Below are positions 18,385 to 27,904 of a stretch of DNA of 64,000 nt, one piece after another. The DNA comes from Maribacter sp. PR1 (GTDB lineage Bacteria; Bacteroidota; Bacteroidia; Flavobacteriales; Flavobacteriaceae). The notes beneath the pieces were generated by a model. It ran no database searches and was not told the origin of the DNA. It saw only the letters and a list, made by a program, of their open reading frames with translations. The translations under genes and the position numbers were made by a program. The stretch spans positions 248,001 to 312,000 of the forward strand of contig NZ_JAQPCG010000007.1 in NCBI RefSeq assembly GCF_028464145.1, read 5' to 3'. Positions within the stretch are counted from its first letter, which is position 1. The number at the start of each line of letters is the position of its first letter.

Positions 18385-21015
18385 TTATCCTAAATTAGCA
18401 AGACTCTTTTCCAAAGTTTCAATTTTTGCCTCGGCATCTGCCTGTTTCTTCCGTTCAATTTCAATCACCTTTTTAGGTGCATTATTTACAAATCGCTCAT
18501 TGGATAGTTTCTTTTGAACTGAATTTAAAAACCCTTTTATATATTTTAATTCGTCCTCGATCTTCGCTTTTTCTGCATCAACATCAATGGCACCGCTAAT
18601 AGGGATAAAATACTCATTGGATTTTACACGAAAGGACAATGCACCGTTAACTGTATTTTTTACATATGAAATTTCATCGATATTAGTCAGTTTTGAAATA
18701 ACCTCATCCCAATCCATAAGCATCTTTTCCCCATTCAATACACTCAACTCCAAGGATTCTTTCATGGGAATATTTTTTTCCTTTCGAATCGTACGAATAC
18801 CAGCAATAACTTCTGCCGTAAAATCGAATTCTCCTATCAACTTACTATTTGCCTCAAACGCTTGTGGCCATGTTGATATGATTAGGGCTTCCGAAGGGGT
18901 CCGCACTGCTATATGCTGCCATACCTCTTCGGTAAGAAAGGGCATAAAAGGATGCAATAATTTGAGGTTTTGCTCAAAGATATATAGTACCTCATCATAC
19001 GTATTTTTGTCTATAGGCTGCTGATATGCAGGTTTTATTATTTCTAAAAGCCAAGAACTATAATCGTCCCATACGAGTTTGTATATAGCCATTAACGCGT
19101 CTGATATACGATACTTGCTAAAATGGTCCTCGATTTCCTCTAAAGTCTTGTTGAACTTGGCCTTATACCATTCAACACCCTTTTTTGAAGCTTTGGGTTG
19201 AGGCATATTGGCAACCTCCCACCCTTTTAAAAGTCGGAAGCCGTTCCAAATCTTATTGGCAAAATTCTTTCCTTGTTGACAAAGGTCTTCATCGAACATT
19301 AAATCATTTCCTGCCGCGGAACTCAACAACAAGCCTACCCTTACCCCATCCGCACCGTATTGGTCAATTAACTTTAGTGCATCAGGCGAGTTTCCGAGGG
19401 ATTTTGACATTTTTCTTCGTTGCTTATCACGGACCAAACCAGTGAAATAGACATTTTCAAATGGTCTTTCTCCCCTATATTCATAACCGGCAATTATCAT
19501 TCTAGCTACCCAAAAGAAAATGATATCCGGTCCCGTTACCAAATCGTTGGTGGGGTAATAATAGTTGACCTCCTCATTGTCGGGCTCTAAAACACCATTA
19601 AACACACTCATGGGCCATAACCATGAAGAAAACCAAGTGTCCAGTACATCTTCATCCTGCTTTAAATCATTAACGGTCAAATGTTGGTTACCAGATTTCT
19701 TCTTTGCTAACGACAAAGCTTCATCTTCATCTTGAGCTACAACAAAATCATCCTGACCATCTCCAAAGTAATACGCAGGAATTCTTTGTCCCCACCATAA
19801 TTGTCTGGAGATATTCCAATCCCTTATATTTTCCATCCAATGACGATAGGTATTATCGAATCTCTTAGGGAAAAATTTAATCTCATTCGAGTCCAAAACT
19901 GCCTTAATGGCAGGTTTGACCAAATCTTCCATCTTTAAAAACCATTGATCCGAAAGTCGAGGCTCTATGACTGCTTTGGTACGCTCAGAGGTTCCCACTT
20001 TATTTAGATGTTGTTCGGTCTTGACCAAGAAACCTTTATCCTCAAGTTCCTCAGCTATTTCTTTCCTAACTACAAATCTGTCCTTGCCCTGGTAATGTAG
20101 GCCATACGAGTTTAAAGTGGCGTTTGCATTAAAAATATCTACCGTCTCAAGGTTATGCTTCTCCCCTAAGGCCTTATCATTGATATCATGGGCCGGGGTT
20201 ACCTTTAAACAGCCCGTACCGAACTCCATATCTACATATTCGTCTTCAATTATGGGTATTACCCTATTACAAAGTGGAACTATGGCTTTTTTACCCTTTA
20301 AGTGATTAAACCTTTCATCATTTGGATGAATACAAATAGCGGTATCCCCCAAAATAGTTTCGGGTCTTGTAGTTGCAATGGTCACCTTTTCGTTAGAACC
20401 CACTATGGCATATTCTAAATAATATAATACACCTTGCTTTTCCTCATATATAACCTCTTCATCGGACAGCGTGGTCTGGGCCTCTGGATCCCAATTTACC
20501 ATTCTATAACCCCTGTAGATAAGCCCTTTATTAAAAAGGTCTACAAAAACATTAATTACGCTTTCATATCGGTCCTCATCCATGGTGAAGGCGGTTCGGT
20601 CCCAATCACAGGAGCATCCAAGCTTTTTCAATTGCTCCAAAATGACCCCACCGTATTCATGTGTCCAATCCCAAGCATGCTTTAAGAACTCTTCCCTGGA
20701 AATGTCACTTTTATTTATTCCCTGTTCCTTAAGTTTAGCGACCACCTTGGCCTCGGTCGCAATAGAGGCATGGTCTGTACCTGGAACCCAACATGCATTT
20801 TTACCCATTAAACGGGCTTTTCTAATCAATACATCCTGTAAGGTGTTATTGAGCATATGCCCCATATGCAATACCCCAGTAACATTAGGTGGCGGTATTA
20901 CTATAGTATAAGGTTCTCTTTCGTCCGGGGTTGAATGAAAATAGTTGTTTTTCATCCAGTAATCGTACCAGCGATTCTCTATTTGATGGGGCTCATATTT
21001 AGATGGAATATCCAT
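18385..21015 (-). CDS. valS: Valine--tRNA ligase
   Basis: ValS attaches valine to tRNA-Val and edits mischarged threonine. The 876-aa protein has the class I HIGH-type motif HMGH at residues 50-53 and KMSKS at about 535-539. The CP1 editing domain lies between them, the anticodon-binding helical domain follows, and the C-terminal tRNA-binding coiled coil (from about residue 810) is typical of ValS. WWGQRIPA and the [13 protein letters not shown] segment are diagnostic. It is divergent from the DUF1573 gene, with a well-formed promoter about 100 bases upstream of its start. Confidence 0.97.
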   Translation of the reverse strand: MDIPSKYEPHQIENRWYDYWMKNNYFHSTPDEREPYTIVIPPPNVTGVLHMGHMLNNTLQDVLIRKARLMGKNACWVPGTDHASIATEAKVVAKLKEQGINKSDISREEFLKHAWDWTHEYGGVILEQLKKLGCSCDWDRTAFTMDEDRYESVINVFVDLFNKGLIYRGYRMVNWDPEAQTTLSDEEVIYEEKQGVLYYLEYAIVGSNEKVTIATTRPETILGDTAICIHPNDERFNHLKGKKAIVPLCNRVIPIIEDEYVDMEFGTGCLKVTPAHDINDKALGEKHNLETVDIFNANATLNSYGLHYQGKDRFVVRKEIAEELEDKGFLVKTEQHLNKVGTSERTKAVIEPRLSDQWFLKMEDLVKPAIKAVLDSNEIKFFPKRFDNTYRHWMENIRDWNISRQLWWGQRIPAYYFGDGQDDFVVAQDEDEALSLAKKKSGNQHLTVNDLKQDEDVLDTWFSSWLWPMSVFNGVLEPDNEEVNYYYPTNDLVTGPDIIFFWVARMIIAGYEYRGERPFENVYFTGLVRDKQRRKMSKSLGNSPDALKLIDQYGADGVRVGLLLSSAAGNDLMFDEDLCQQGKNFANKIWNGFRLLKGWEVANMPQPKASKKGVEWYKAKFNKTLEEIEDHFSKYRISDALMAIYKLVWDDYSSWLLEIIKPAYQQPIDKNTYDEVLYIFEQNLKLLHPFMPFLTEEVWQHIAVRTPSEALIISTWPQAFEANSKLIGEFDFTAEVIAGIRTIRKEKNIPMKESLELSVLNGEKMLMDWDEVISKLTNIDEISYVKNTVNGALSFRVKSNEYFIPISGAIDVDAEKAKIEDELKYIKGFLNSVQKKLSNERFVNNAPKKVIEIERKKQADAEAKIETLEKSLANLG

Positions 21016-21120
21016 TTTTGGAACAGTTTTTGAAAGAATTGAAATAAAGAAGAGTAAAAAACAAAACGGAATAGATAAATTGCATATCCGTACCGTTTTT
21101 TTCTCAAATTAAATACGAAA

Positions 21121-21149
21121 CAAAAATAAGTAACGTTAGAGTATAACAA
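21121..21149 (-). promoter_or_regulatory. Predicted valS promoter
   Basis: Read on the minus strand, TTG (21147-21149) is followed after 18 bases by TATTTTTG (21121-21128), matching the flavobacterial TTG-N17-23-TAnnTTTG consensus at both elements. It predicts a valS leader of about 100 nt. Confidence 0.6.
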
Positions 21150-21156
21150 AAGGATT

Positions 21157-21186
21157 TTGGAGTTGTTCTGAAAAGAATTAATTTTG
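21157..21186 (+). promoter_or_regulatory. Predicted promoter of the DUF1573 gene
   Basis: TTG (21157-21159), 19 bases, then TAATTTTG (21179-21186) match both consensus elements. The transcript would start about 16 nt before the ATG at 21207. The valS promoter lies back-to-back with it, with only 7 bases between the two -33 elements. Confidence 0.6.
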
Positions 21187-21206
21187 AAGTTCATCCTAAA
21201 TTAAAA

Positions 21207-21599
21207 ATGATGAAAAAAATTGTACTTGTATTATTTGTCGGATTACTAGGTTTAAGTTTAAAAGCCCAGGACACAGCGGCAAAAATTGAGTTTAAAACAG
21301 AAACAGTGGATTACGGTGAAATCGAAAAAGGTTCGGATGGTATTCGTGTTTTTGAGTTTACCAATACAGGAAGTGCTCCTTTGATCATTAGCAATGTACG
21401 TTCTAGTTGTGGATGTACCATTCCTAAAAAACCGGAAGACCCTATTATGCCAGGAAAAACTGGTGAGATTCAAGTTAAATATGATACAAATCGTGTAGGA
21501 CCTATAAGAAAAGCCATAACGGTAACTTCAAATGCGGATACGCCTACTAAGATTTTAAAAATTAAAGGAGAGGTTAAGGCCGCTAGTGGAACCAAATAA
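21207..21599 (+). CDS. DUF1573 domain protein (secreted, immunoglobulin-like)
   Basis: The 130-aa protein has a signal peptide ending at LKAQ and one DUF1573 domain, an Ig-like beta sandwich common in Bacteroidota exported proteins. The hallmark RSSCGC (CGC at about residues 69-71) and the strand FEFTNTGSAPLIISNV are present. Its function is unknown. The gene stands alone between valS (divergent) and a terminator shared with the converging aspartyl protease gene. There are two adjacent ATG codons at the start. Confidence 0.88.
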   Translation: MMKKIVLVLFVGLLGLSLKAQDTAAKIEFKTETVDYGEIEKGSDGIRVFEFTNTGSAPLIISNVRSSCGCTIPKKPEDPIMPGKTGEIQVKYDTNRVGPIRKAITVTSNADTPTKILKIKGEVKAASGTK

Positions 21600-21621
21600 T
21601 TAATTACTCTTAAAGCTCAGG

Positions 21622-21650
21622 AAGCCCTCTAATTGTTGAGGGCTTTTTTA
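21622..21650 (+). terminator. Intrinsic terminator after the DUF1573 gene
   Basis: A 7-bp GC-rich stem (AGCCCTC with GAGGGCT), an 8-base loop and a T-run lie 24 bases after the stop. The T-run reaches the last codon of the converging protease gene. Confidence 0.75.
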
Positions 21651-22979
21651 TTTAAACAAATCCTTAAGGATAAAGCTAAATAAAAGATTACTATTTGATC
21701 TTTCCACAAGCACTTTTACCCGCTTGCCTTCCTTTTCATTTAGCATTTCCATAATCTCTTGAATTTTATATCTGTGTATCCGTTTTCCATTAACGGCTAG
21801 TATAACATCGCCCTCCTTTAGCCCTGCAGAATGTGCAGGACTGCCAGCCCGAATACCTGAAACAATAATCTCCGGCACCAAACTTAATCTGGTAGCACCT
21901 TCTAACAATATCTGTACGTTTCCGTAGGACCTATCACTTTTTTGCACAACTCCATTAAAACTTGCTATTCTTTCCGAAACATACCTCACACCAGCATGCT
22001 GTAAATCTATCCCACTAACATTATAATGAAAAGGCCTTTTAAAATTTGAATTTTTCCTCAGACTAATTTTACCATTTGGATAGTCAAAGACAATATTAAA
22101 CCTTTTCAAGATTTCACCCCCTAAACTACCATTCCTGTTTCCTAAATCTTTAATTGTATTAAAGGTCAACATGTCCGGAAAAGCTGCCTTGGCATCTGAG
22201 AAATCATAGTCGCCAATTTTAATACTTTCAATTTTTGTCCTCTTACCATAAATATCACCGGCCAAACCCTTACCCAAGTAATCATCATAATTCTTTTCAG
22301 GTAATTTAATTCTTTCATCCTCGAAAAGCCATACCGCATCGCTACTACCCGTATCTAAAAGCATTTTTACATCGATATCCTCTTCTCCTTTAAGCGAAAT
22401 ACTGGCGTCCAAGTAAGCCTTTCTATTAATTATTTCCATATCAAAGGTTTCATACTTTTTTCCAATCTTGGGTCCTATTGACTGCGGGTTATAAAATTTG
22501 ATAGTCTTAGAAGAATAATTAATATCAACAATAAAGTCCCTAAATAGGTCATAACCAATGATACCGTGTATTGGAACACCCAAACTCGGGGAAAAATTTA
22601 TTCCTGCATCCATGACAACATATAGTTTCTGAGAGAAATTTTGAATATTTCCCAATTTGAAGAAGTTGCCTTGAGAGCTTAAAGCACTAATAGGTTCCCC
22701 TTCCCCTAAACCATTAATGGTTATTTCAGATACATTCTTTAATTCAATAGAATCCTGATTGGCAAGATTGAATAAAATTGGAGTGCTTACCCCGGAATCC
22801 ATAACAAAAGATAGTTCCGTTCCATTAACCTCAATGGGTATAACCATCAAATTATTAATAAGTTCGAACCTAATCTTTTCAAACTTCTGACCTTCTTGCA
22901 AAGAGTATCCCTGGGCAACACCAAAAAATGGTAGCACTAGGAGAGAAAGAATAAAAAATTGAAACAATCTATTTAACAT
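21648..22979 (-). CDS. Retropepsin-like aspartyl protease with PDZ domain
   Basis: The protein (443 aa from the ATG at 22979) has a signal peptide ending near GVAQG. Two aspartyl-protease half domains follow, with active-site motifs VMDSGVS and LLDTGSSD, and then a C-terminal PDZ domain (AGSPAHSAGLKEGDVILAVNG). The DSG/DTG pair in one chain suggests a self-contained bilobal enzyme. It should act in the periplasm or at the cell surface. The frame is open to 23057, but the added residues have no signal-peptide character, so I prefer 22979 (23003 is the alternative). Confidence 0.87.
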   Translation of the reverse strand: MLNRLFQFFILSLLVLPFFGVAQGYSLQEGQKFEKIRFELINNLMVIPIEVNGTELSFVMDSGVSTPILFNLANQDSIELKNVSEITINGLGEGEPISALSSQGNFFKLGNIQNFSQKLYVVMDAGINFSPSLGVPIHGIIGYDLFRDFIVDINYSSKTIKFYNPQSIGPKIGKKYETFDMEIINRKAYLDASISLKGEEDIDVKMLLDTGSSDAVWLFEDERIKLPEKNYDDYLGKGLAGDIYGKRTKIESIKIGDYDFSDAKAAFPDMLTFNTIKDLGNRNGSLGGEILKRFNIVFDYPNGKISLRKNSNFKRPFHYNVSGIDLQHAGVRYVSERIASFNGVVQKSDRSYGNVQILLEGATRLSLVPEIIVSGIRAGSPAHSAGLKEGDVILAVNGKRIHRYKIQEIMEMLNEKEGKRVKVLVERSNSNLLFSFILKDLFK

Positions 22980-23128
22980 ATTCGTTTCCAATTGATTGAC
23001 CATCTTCAAGGTACGATTTTTTTTTATGCCATCATATATTTTAACATTCGTTTGCAAACCGTAAATAAAAGGCTCAGGTATTGTAGAATCGCTAATGATT
23101 TATCACTTTTGCGTAAAAGTATACCTAT

Positions 23129-24319
23129 ATGCCATCTATTTCCATTAAAGGGCGCACAATGCCCCAATCTCCTATTAGAAAGTTGGTTCCTTATGCCGAA
23201 AATGCCAAGAAGAACGGCGCCAAAGTAATTCATTTGAATATCGGCCAACCCGACATAAAAACACCTCAAATTGCACTGGATGCAGTTAAAAATAACCAGC
23301 TTGCCGTACTGGAGTATAGCAGAACGGAAGGATCGGAAGGTTATAGGGAAAAAATAGCCGAATATTATAAAAGGAATAATATTCATGTTCAGGCAGATGA
23401 TATCATCGTCACCACAGGGGGTTCAGAAGCGCTTTCTTTTGCCTTGGGAACCATCGCAGATACAGATGATGAAATTATAATCCCGGAACCTTTTTACGCT
23501 AATTATAATGGATTTGCCACAGCTAGTGGAATAAAAGTGGTACCCGTTGTATCTAAAATAGAGAACAACTTTGCCTTGCCACCAATAGAAGACTTTGAGA
23601 AATTGATTACCCCAAAAACCAAGGCTATTCTCATTTGCAATCCTGGTAACCCAACAGGTTATCTATACAGTAAGGAGGAAATTCAAAAATTGGCCAAGAT
23701 TGTTCTTAAATACGACTTGTTTTTAATTGCTGACGAGGTTTACCGGGAATTTGTTTATGATAACAGGGAACACTACTCTATTCTTCAGGAAGAAGTTCTA
23801 AGTAACAATGGAATCATTGTAGATTCTGTCTCTAAAAGGTATAGTATGTGTGGTGCCAGAATTGGATTTTTGGTCTCCAAAAACAAGGAAGTAATTTCAA
23901 CTGCGATTAAATTCGCCCAAGCTAGACTTTCTCCACCCACTTATGCTCAAATAGCCAGTGAGGCGGCATTGGAAACCCCACAAAGTTATTTTGAGGAGGT
24001 AAAGACCGAATACGTTGCCCGACGCAATCTCCTGATTTCTGAATTGGAAAAGCTGGAAGGCGTCAAAGTTGCAAAACCGCAGGGTGCATTTTATTGCATT
24101 GCCGAACTTCCGATTACAGATGCTGATGACTTTGCACAATGGCTCCTGGAAGATTTTAGGGTTAATAATGAAACGGTAATGGTAGCCCCGGCTGCAGGGT
24201 TCTATGCTACAGAGGGATTAGGAAAAAATCAAATCAGGATTGCCTATGTACTTGACCAACCTACTTTGAAAAGGGCTGTTCATATTTTGGGAGAGGCCTT
24301 AAAAACCTATATCGGTTGA
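23129..24319 (+). CDS. PLP-dependent aminotransferase (class I/II)
   Basis: This 396-aa fold-type I aminotransferase shows PGNPTGYLYS (about residues 170-179), the PLP-contact strand LIADEVYREFVYD (about 195-207) and the PLP-lysine region DSVSKRYSMCGAR (about 231-243). Substrate choice cannot be set from motifs; aspartate, aromatic or related amino acids are all possible. The stop codon TGA shares two bases with the ATG of murB (TGATG), so the two are translationally coupled. Confidence 0.9.
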   Translation: MPSISIKGRTMPQSPIRKLVPYAENAKKNGAKVIHLNIGQPDIKTPQIALDAVKNNQLAVLEYSRTEGSEGYREKIAEYYKRNNIHVQADDIIVTTGGSEALSFALGTIADTDDEIIIPEPFYANYNGFATASGIKVVPVVSKIENNFALPPIEDFEKLITPKTKAILICNPGNPTGYLYSKEEIQKLAKIVLKYDLFLIADEVYREFVYDNREHYSILQEEVLSNNGIIVDSVSKRYSMCGARIGFLVSKNKEVISTAIKFAQARLSPPTYAQIASEAALETPQSYFEEVKTEYVARRNLLISELEKLEGVKVAKPQGAFYCIAELPITDADDFAQWLLEDFRVNNETVMVAPAAGFYATEGLGKNQIRIAYVLDQPTLKRAVHILGEALKTYIG

Positions 24320-25335
24320 TGGAAATTCACAAGAATTTTTCATTGAAGGAATTCAACACCTTTGGAATTGACGCCAAGGCAAAATTCTTTGTACAGGTAA
24401 ATTCGATAGAGGAGCTCCAAGAAATACTGGGTAATGATTCTTATCCTGTCCAATTTATTTTGGGAGGAGGAAGCAATATGCTCCTAACAAGTGATATAGA
24501 TGCATTGGTTATCCATATAGATTTAAGGGGAATTGAGATAATCAGCCAAAATGAGGATACCGTAGAAATTAGAGTAATGGCGGGTGAAAACTGGCACCAA
24601 ATGATACTATGGACATTGGAACATAATTTTGGAGGGCTAGAAAATATGTCTTTGATACCAGGTAATACAGGAACTGCCCCCATTCAGAATATTGGAGCGT
24701 ATGGTGTGGAACTAAAGGACGTTTTTGTAATCTGTGAAGCTGTTCGCAGGTCGGACCAAGAACTTGTTTATTTCACTAAGGAAGAATGCCGATTTGGCTA
24801 TAGGGACTCCTTCTTTAAAAATGCTGGTAAAAACAAATATGTTATCACTTCTGTAAATCTAAAGCTTTCCAAAAGAAATCATAATATCAACACAAGTTAT
24901 GGGGCAATCAACGAAGAATTACAGAAAAATAACATTGCCGAACCAAATATCAAAAATGTTTCTGAGGCTGTCATAGCAATTAGAAAAAGAAAATTACCAA
25001 ACCCTAAGGAATTGGGGAACAGTGGGAGCTTTTTTAAAAATCCAATCATCACTAAGGAAAAATTTGAAACCTTTATAAAAAACCACCCAATAGCTCCATT
25101 TTACAAAATTTCGGAAAAAGAATATAAGATTCCAGCAGGTTGGCTAATTGAACAAAGTGGTTACAAAGGCATACGTTTTGGAGATGCAGGTGTTCATAAA
25201 AAACAGGCTTTGGTTTTGGTCAATTATGGTAATGCAACAGGCTCAGAAATATTGGATTTGGCTTATAGAATAATAAAGGATGTAGAGTCAGATTTCGGAA
25301 TTACCATACAACCCGAAGTAAACTTAATAAAATAA
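24319..25335 (+). CDS. murB: UDP-N-acetylenolpyruvoylglucosamine reductase
   Basis: MurB reduces UDP-GlcNAc-enolpyruvate to UDP-MurNAc, a committed step of peptidoglycan synthesis, using FAD and NADPH. The 338-aa protein shows the type I features: FNTFGID near the N-terminus, the FAD-binding ILGGGSNML (about residues 48-56), IPGNTGTAPIQNIGAYGVE (about 114-132) and the catalytic GNSGSFFKNP (about 234-243). It starts inside the stop of the aminotransferase gene. A hairpin follows its stop. Confidence 0.95.
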   Translation: MEIHKNFSLKEFNTFGIDAKAKFFVQVNSIEELQEILGNDSYPVQFILGGGSNMLLTSDIDALVIHIDLRGIEIISQNEDTVEIRVMAGENWHQMILWTLEHNFGGLENMSLIPGNTGTAPIQNIGAYGVELKDVFVICEAVRRSDQELVYFTKEECRFGYRDSFFKNAGKNKYVITSVNLKLSKRNHNINTSYGAINEELQKNNIAEPNIKNVSEAVIAIRKRKLPNPKELGNSGSFFKNPIITKEKFETFIKNHPIAPFYKISEKEYKIPAGWLIEQSGYKGIRFGDAGVHKKQALVLVNYGNATGSEILDLAYRIIKDVESDFGITIQPEVNLIK

Positions 25336-25361
25336 CCCCCAGAATTAATTCCGGGGGTTAT
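25332..25361 (+). terminator. Strong hairpin after murB
   Basis: ATAACCCCC pairs with GGGGGTTAT around a 12-base loop immediately at the murB stop. The usual T-run is missing, so it may stabilise the mRNA end or act as a T-poor terminator. Confidence 0.5.
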
Positions 25362-25540
25362 ACCAAACCAAACTAACCAAAAACTAAGTGGGCAGTTACC
25401 AGCTGCACACTTAAAACATATATATTTTTAGATAACGCCGCCTTAACAATCAATTTTATAATTTAGCGTTTATGGATATACGGAACAACAAACCACTTTG
25501 GATCTTTAAAAGCAAAATAAATTAAGGTCCTAATATCGCT

Positions 25541-26104
25541 ATGAGCGCACTACTTGAAAAACATATTGTTGAACTCTTACAGGAAAGGAATGACAAGGCC
25601 ATTTCCCTTCTTTATGATAATTACGGGGATACACTTCTAGGTGTTGCCAATAAGGTTCTTAGAAACGAAGAACTTGCACAAGATGTACTGCAGGAAAGTT
25701 TTGTTAAAATTTGGAAAAAAGCGGACTCTTACGACCCTTCTAAAGCCAAGTTGTTTACCTGGCTTTTTCGAATTACAAGAAATACCGCAATCGACAAATT
25801 ACGAAGTATAAACACAAAAACGGATAAGGAAATCCAAATCGACGTTTCAGACGTATATAATTTAGGTGTTGAAAGTACAAGACCGGAGTTCATGGATGTT
25901 CAAGAACATCTGGATAAGATTGAGGATAAATATCAAATCGTTTTAGATGCGCTATTTTTCCAGGGAATGACCCAACAGGAAGCAAGTGATGAGTTGGATA
26001 TTCCACTAGGAACAATCAAATCAAGATTAAAAATTGGACTAAGGGAACTAAGAAAGGTTTACGGACCGGCAGTACTTTTGTTGCTACTAAATCTAATAGT
26101 ATGA
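25541..26104 (+). CDS. ECF-type RNA polymerase sigma factor
   Basis: The 187-aa protein has sigma region 2 (LLYDNYGDTLLGVANKVLRNEELAQDVLQESFVKIWK, written here as one domain at about residues 21-63 with the DVLQE core). It also has region 4 with the helix-turn-helix MTQQEASDELDIPLGTIKSRL at about 143-163. It is followed by an anti-sigma factor whose start overlaps by 4 bases, the usual arrangement for a sigma factor held inactive at the membrane. About 165 bases of leader follow the murB hairpin with no recognised promoter. Confidence 0.93.
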   Translation: MSALLEKHIVELLQERNDKAISLLYDNYGDTLLGVANKVLRNEELAQDVLQESFVKIWKKADSYDPSKAKLFTWLFRITRNTAIDKLRSINTKTDKEIQIDVSDVYNLGVESTRPEFMDVQEHLDKIEDKYQIVLDALFFQGMTQQEASDELDIPLGTIKSRLKIGLRELRKVYGPAVLLLLLNLIV

Positions 26105-26859
26105 AAGATAAAATTAAAAAGTTCTTGGAAACTGATTTGTTAGAGAGCTATCTACTCGGTACCACTACGGAAATGGAGGCATTAAAAGTGGAGCAGTATA
26201 TTGCTATGTATCCAGAGGTTAGGGAGGCCTATAATGAGTTACAGGAAAGTTTAGAGGTATATGCAAAGCTACATGCGATTAAATCTCCTGAAGGATTAAA
26301 AGAAAAGATTAGTGCTCGAATTAAATCTGAACGTATCGGCAGGAAAAAGTTTTTTAGGTTTGCAATTGCCGCAAGTATTGTCGCCTTTATTTTCGCAGGT
26401 TCCTCTTATTTCTATTGGGATCAGAATCAGAATTTACAGGAAGAAAATTCAGTGGTTAGCAATAAGATAAAGTTGTTGGAAGCTGATATGAGGCAGCAAT
26501 TGGAGGATGTACGAAACCAATTTATCGTCCTAAACAATCCTAGCACCAAAAAATATAATGTAAACGGAAACAAGAAGGCCAAGGAACTTAAGGCCGTAGC
26601 CTACATAAATCCTGTAAAAAAGCTTTCGTATATCAATGTGAGTAAATTACCGAATCTTCCCGAAGACCAATGTTTTCAAATGTGGGCCGAGGTTAATGGG
26701 GAAATGTTGAATTTAGGTATAATTCAAGAGGCAGGCGATAGCGAAAAACTTTTGGCACTTCCTTATGCAGAAAATGCGGTCGGTTATATAACAATAGAGC
26801 CAAAAGGGGGTAATCAAAACCCTACAGTTGACAATATAGTTGCGAATATCGCCTATTAA
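26101..26859 (+). CDS. Anti-sigma factor (RskA-like C-terminal domain)
   Basis: The 252-aa protein has a cytoplasmic N-terminal helical region (anti-sigma binding, about residues 1-75), one membrane segment at about 82-102, a short coiled coil (about 107-142) and a periplasmic RskA-like domain with LPEDQCFQMWAEVNGEMLNLG. It would sequester the sigma factor encoded just upstream, with which it overlaps by 4 bases. The zinc-binding HxxxCxxC motif of ZAS anti-sigma factors is absent. A terminator follows. Confidence 0.9.
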   Translation: MKDKIKKFLETDLLESYLLGTTTEMEALKVEQYIAMYPEVREAYNELQESLEVYAKLHAIKSPEGLKEKISARIKSERIGRKKFFRFAIAASIVAFIFAGSSYFYWDQNQNLQEENSVVSNKIKLLEADMRQQLEDVRNQFIVLNNPSTKKYNVNGNKKAKELKAVAYINPVKKLSYINVSKLPNLPEDQCFQMWAEVNGEMLNLGIIQEAGDSEKLLALPYAENAVGYITIEPKGGNQNPTVDNIVANIAY

Positions 26860-26881
26860 TTTCAAATGATAAAGTAGTCTT

Positions 26882-26910
26882 AAAGCCCCAATTTGGGGCT
26901 TTATTTTTTT
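26882..26910 (+). terminator. Intrinsic terminator of the sigma/anti-sigma operon
   Basis: AAAGCCCC pairs with GGGGCTTT around a 5-base loop and runs into a T-rich tail, 23 bases after the anti-sigma stop. Confidence 0.75.
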
Positions 26911-27018
26911 ACCTTTGTATCAATCATTAAGATGTAATAGCGCGAGATTTATCATGGTTATACAATGATGGTTTAGAACCAATTGCATATTACCTATTAA
27001 AAAACTAAAAATTAATAG

Positions 27019-27219
27019 ATGAAACTTATTTTACTCACTGTTGGACTTTTGGCATTGGCATTCTCTGGAATAGCTATAAAAATATGGGCTAAAAAAGACG
27101 GAAAGTTCGCAGGTACCTGCGCTAGTCAAAGTCCATATTTGAATAAGGATGGGCAAGCATGTGGTATGTGCGGTAAACTACCAGAAGAACAGGATTGTAA
27201 AAAAGAAATTAGCTCATAG
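27019..27219 (+). CDS. Small Cys-rich membrane or secreted protein
   Basis: The 66-aa protein has one N-terminal hydrophobic helix (about residues 3-22) that could be an anchor or uncleaved signal, followed by a short domain with four cysteines in the order C-x13-C-x2-C-x7-C (GTC, ACGMC, DC). The CGMCGK core resembles a metal or redox site. Similar proteins occur widely in flavobacteria without assigned function, as far as I know. It lies between two ECF sigma-factor genes on the same strand, 31 bases before the second. Confidence 0.75.
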   Translation: MKLILLTVGLLALAFSGIAIKIWAKKDGKFAGTCASQSPYLNKDGQACGMCGKLPEEQDCKKEISS

Positions 27220-27249
27220 AAATACTCTAATTAAAACTTACCCCCAATA

Positions 27250-27801
27250 TTGACCGAAGACGTACATGAAATTATCAACAGGGCCAAGGAAGGTAATCAA
27301 ATAGCGTTTAGCAGATTACTGGATAGGTTTTGGAATGATGTTTATGGTTTTCAGCTAAAACGTACGGAAAACGAAAATGATGCCGAGGATATTACCATCC
27401 AGACATTTTCCAAGGCCTTCGACAAAATAAACACCTACGATAACAGATTTGCCTTTAAAACGTGGTTAATCACTATTTCCAAGAATATTCACATCGATTT
27501 AGTTCGAAAAAGGAAAAAAAGCCTTTTGGACTCGAGGAGAAATGAAGACGCAATTAAAAGTGTTTATGATGAATCCCTGACTATGGAAGACCAACTGATA
27601 CAGGAGCAGAATTTGGCTGATCTCTTACGTGATATTAAAAGTCTTAAACCTCATTACCAAGAAGTAATAAATCTTAGGTATTTTAACGAACTTAGTTATG
27701 CAGATATTGCGGAAAAGTTAAACGAACCGATCAACAACATCAAGGTGAAAATTTTAAGGGCGAAAAAATTGCTTTCGGAAGTTATTCGAAATAGAAGATA
27801 G
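27250..27801 (+). CDS. ECF-type RNA polymerase sigma factor (second)
   Basis: The 183-aa protein has sigma region 2 (WNDVYGFQLKRTENENDAEDITIQTFSKAF) and region 4 (NELSYADIAEKLNEPINNIKVKILRAKK). No ATG is available near the N-terminus and the protein reads from a TTG at 27250. No anti-sigma gene follows; the neighbour is lipA. It has no strong sequence likeness to the sigma factor at 25.5 kb beyond the shared domains, so this is not a recent duplication. Confidence 0.9.
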   Translation: MTEDVHEIINRAKEGNQIAFSRLLDRFWNDVYGFQLKRTENENDAEDITIQTFSKAFDKINTYDNRFAFKTWLITISKNIHIDLVRKRKKSLLDSRRNEDAIKSVYDESLTMEDQLIQEQNLADLLRDIKSLKPHYQEVINLRYFNELSYADIAEKLNEPINNIKVKILRAKKLLSEVIRNRR

Positions 27802-27883
27802 TTCCATAAAATTAAGCATAATCACCAAAGTTCAAGAATTAACCAGTCCCAATTGTCCATTAAATTAAACACCTTTAACTTCG

Positions 27884-27891
27884 TATATTTG
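27884..27891 (+). promoter_or_regulatory. Candidate -7 element for lipA
   Basis: TATATTTG fits the TAnnTTTG consensus, 13 bases before the lipA ATG, predicting a leader of about 9 nt. The -33 TTG is not at a standard distance. Confidence 0.4.
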
Positions 27892-27904
27892 TAAAAAAAT
27901 AGGT

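Noticed and set aside
18587..19024. A 145-codon plus-strand frame inside valS
   Set aside because: It is antisense to the conserved C-terminal part of valS and has no family features.
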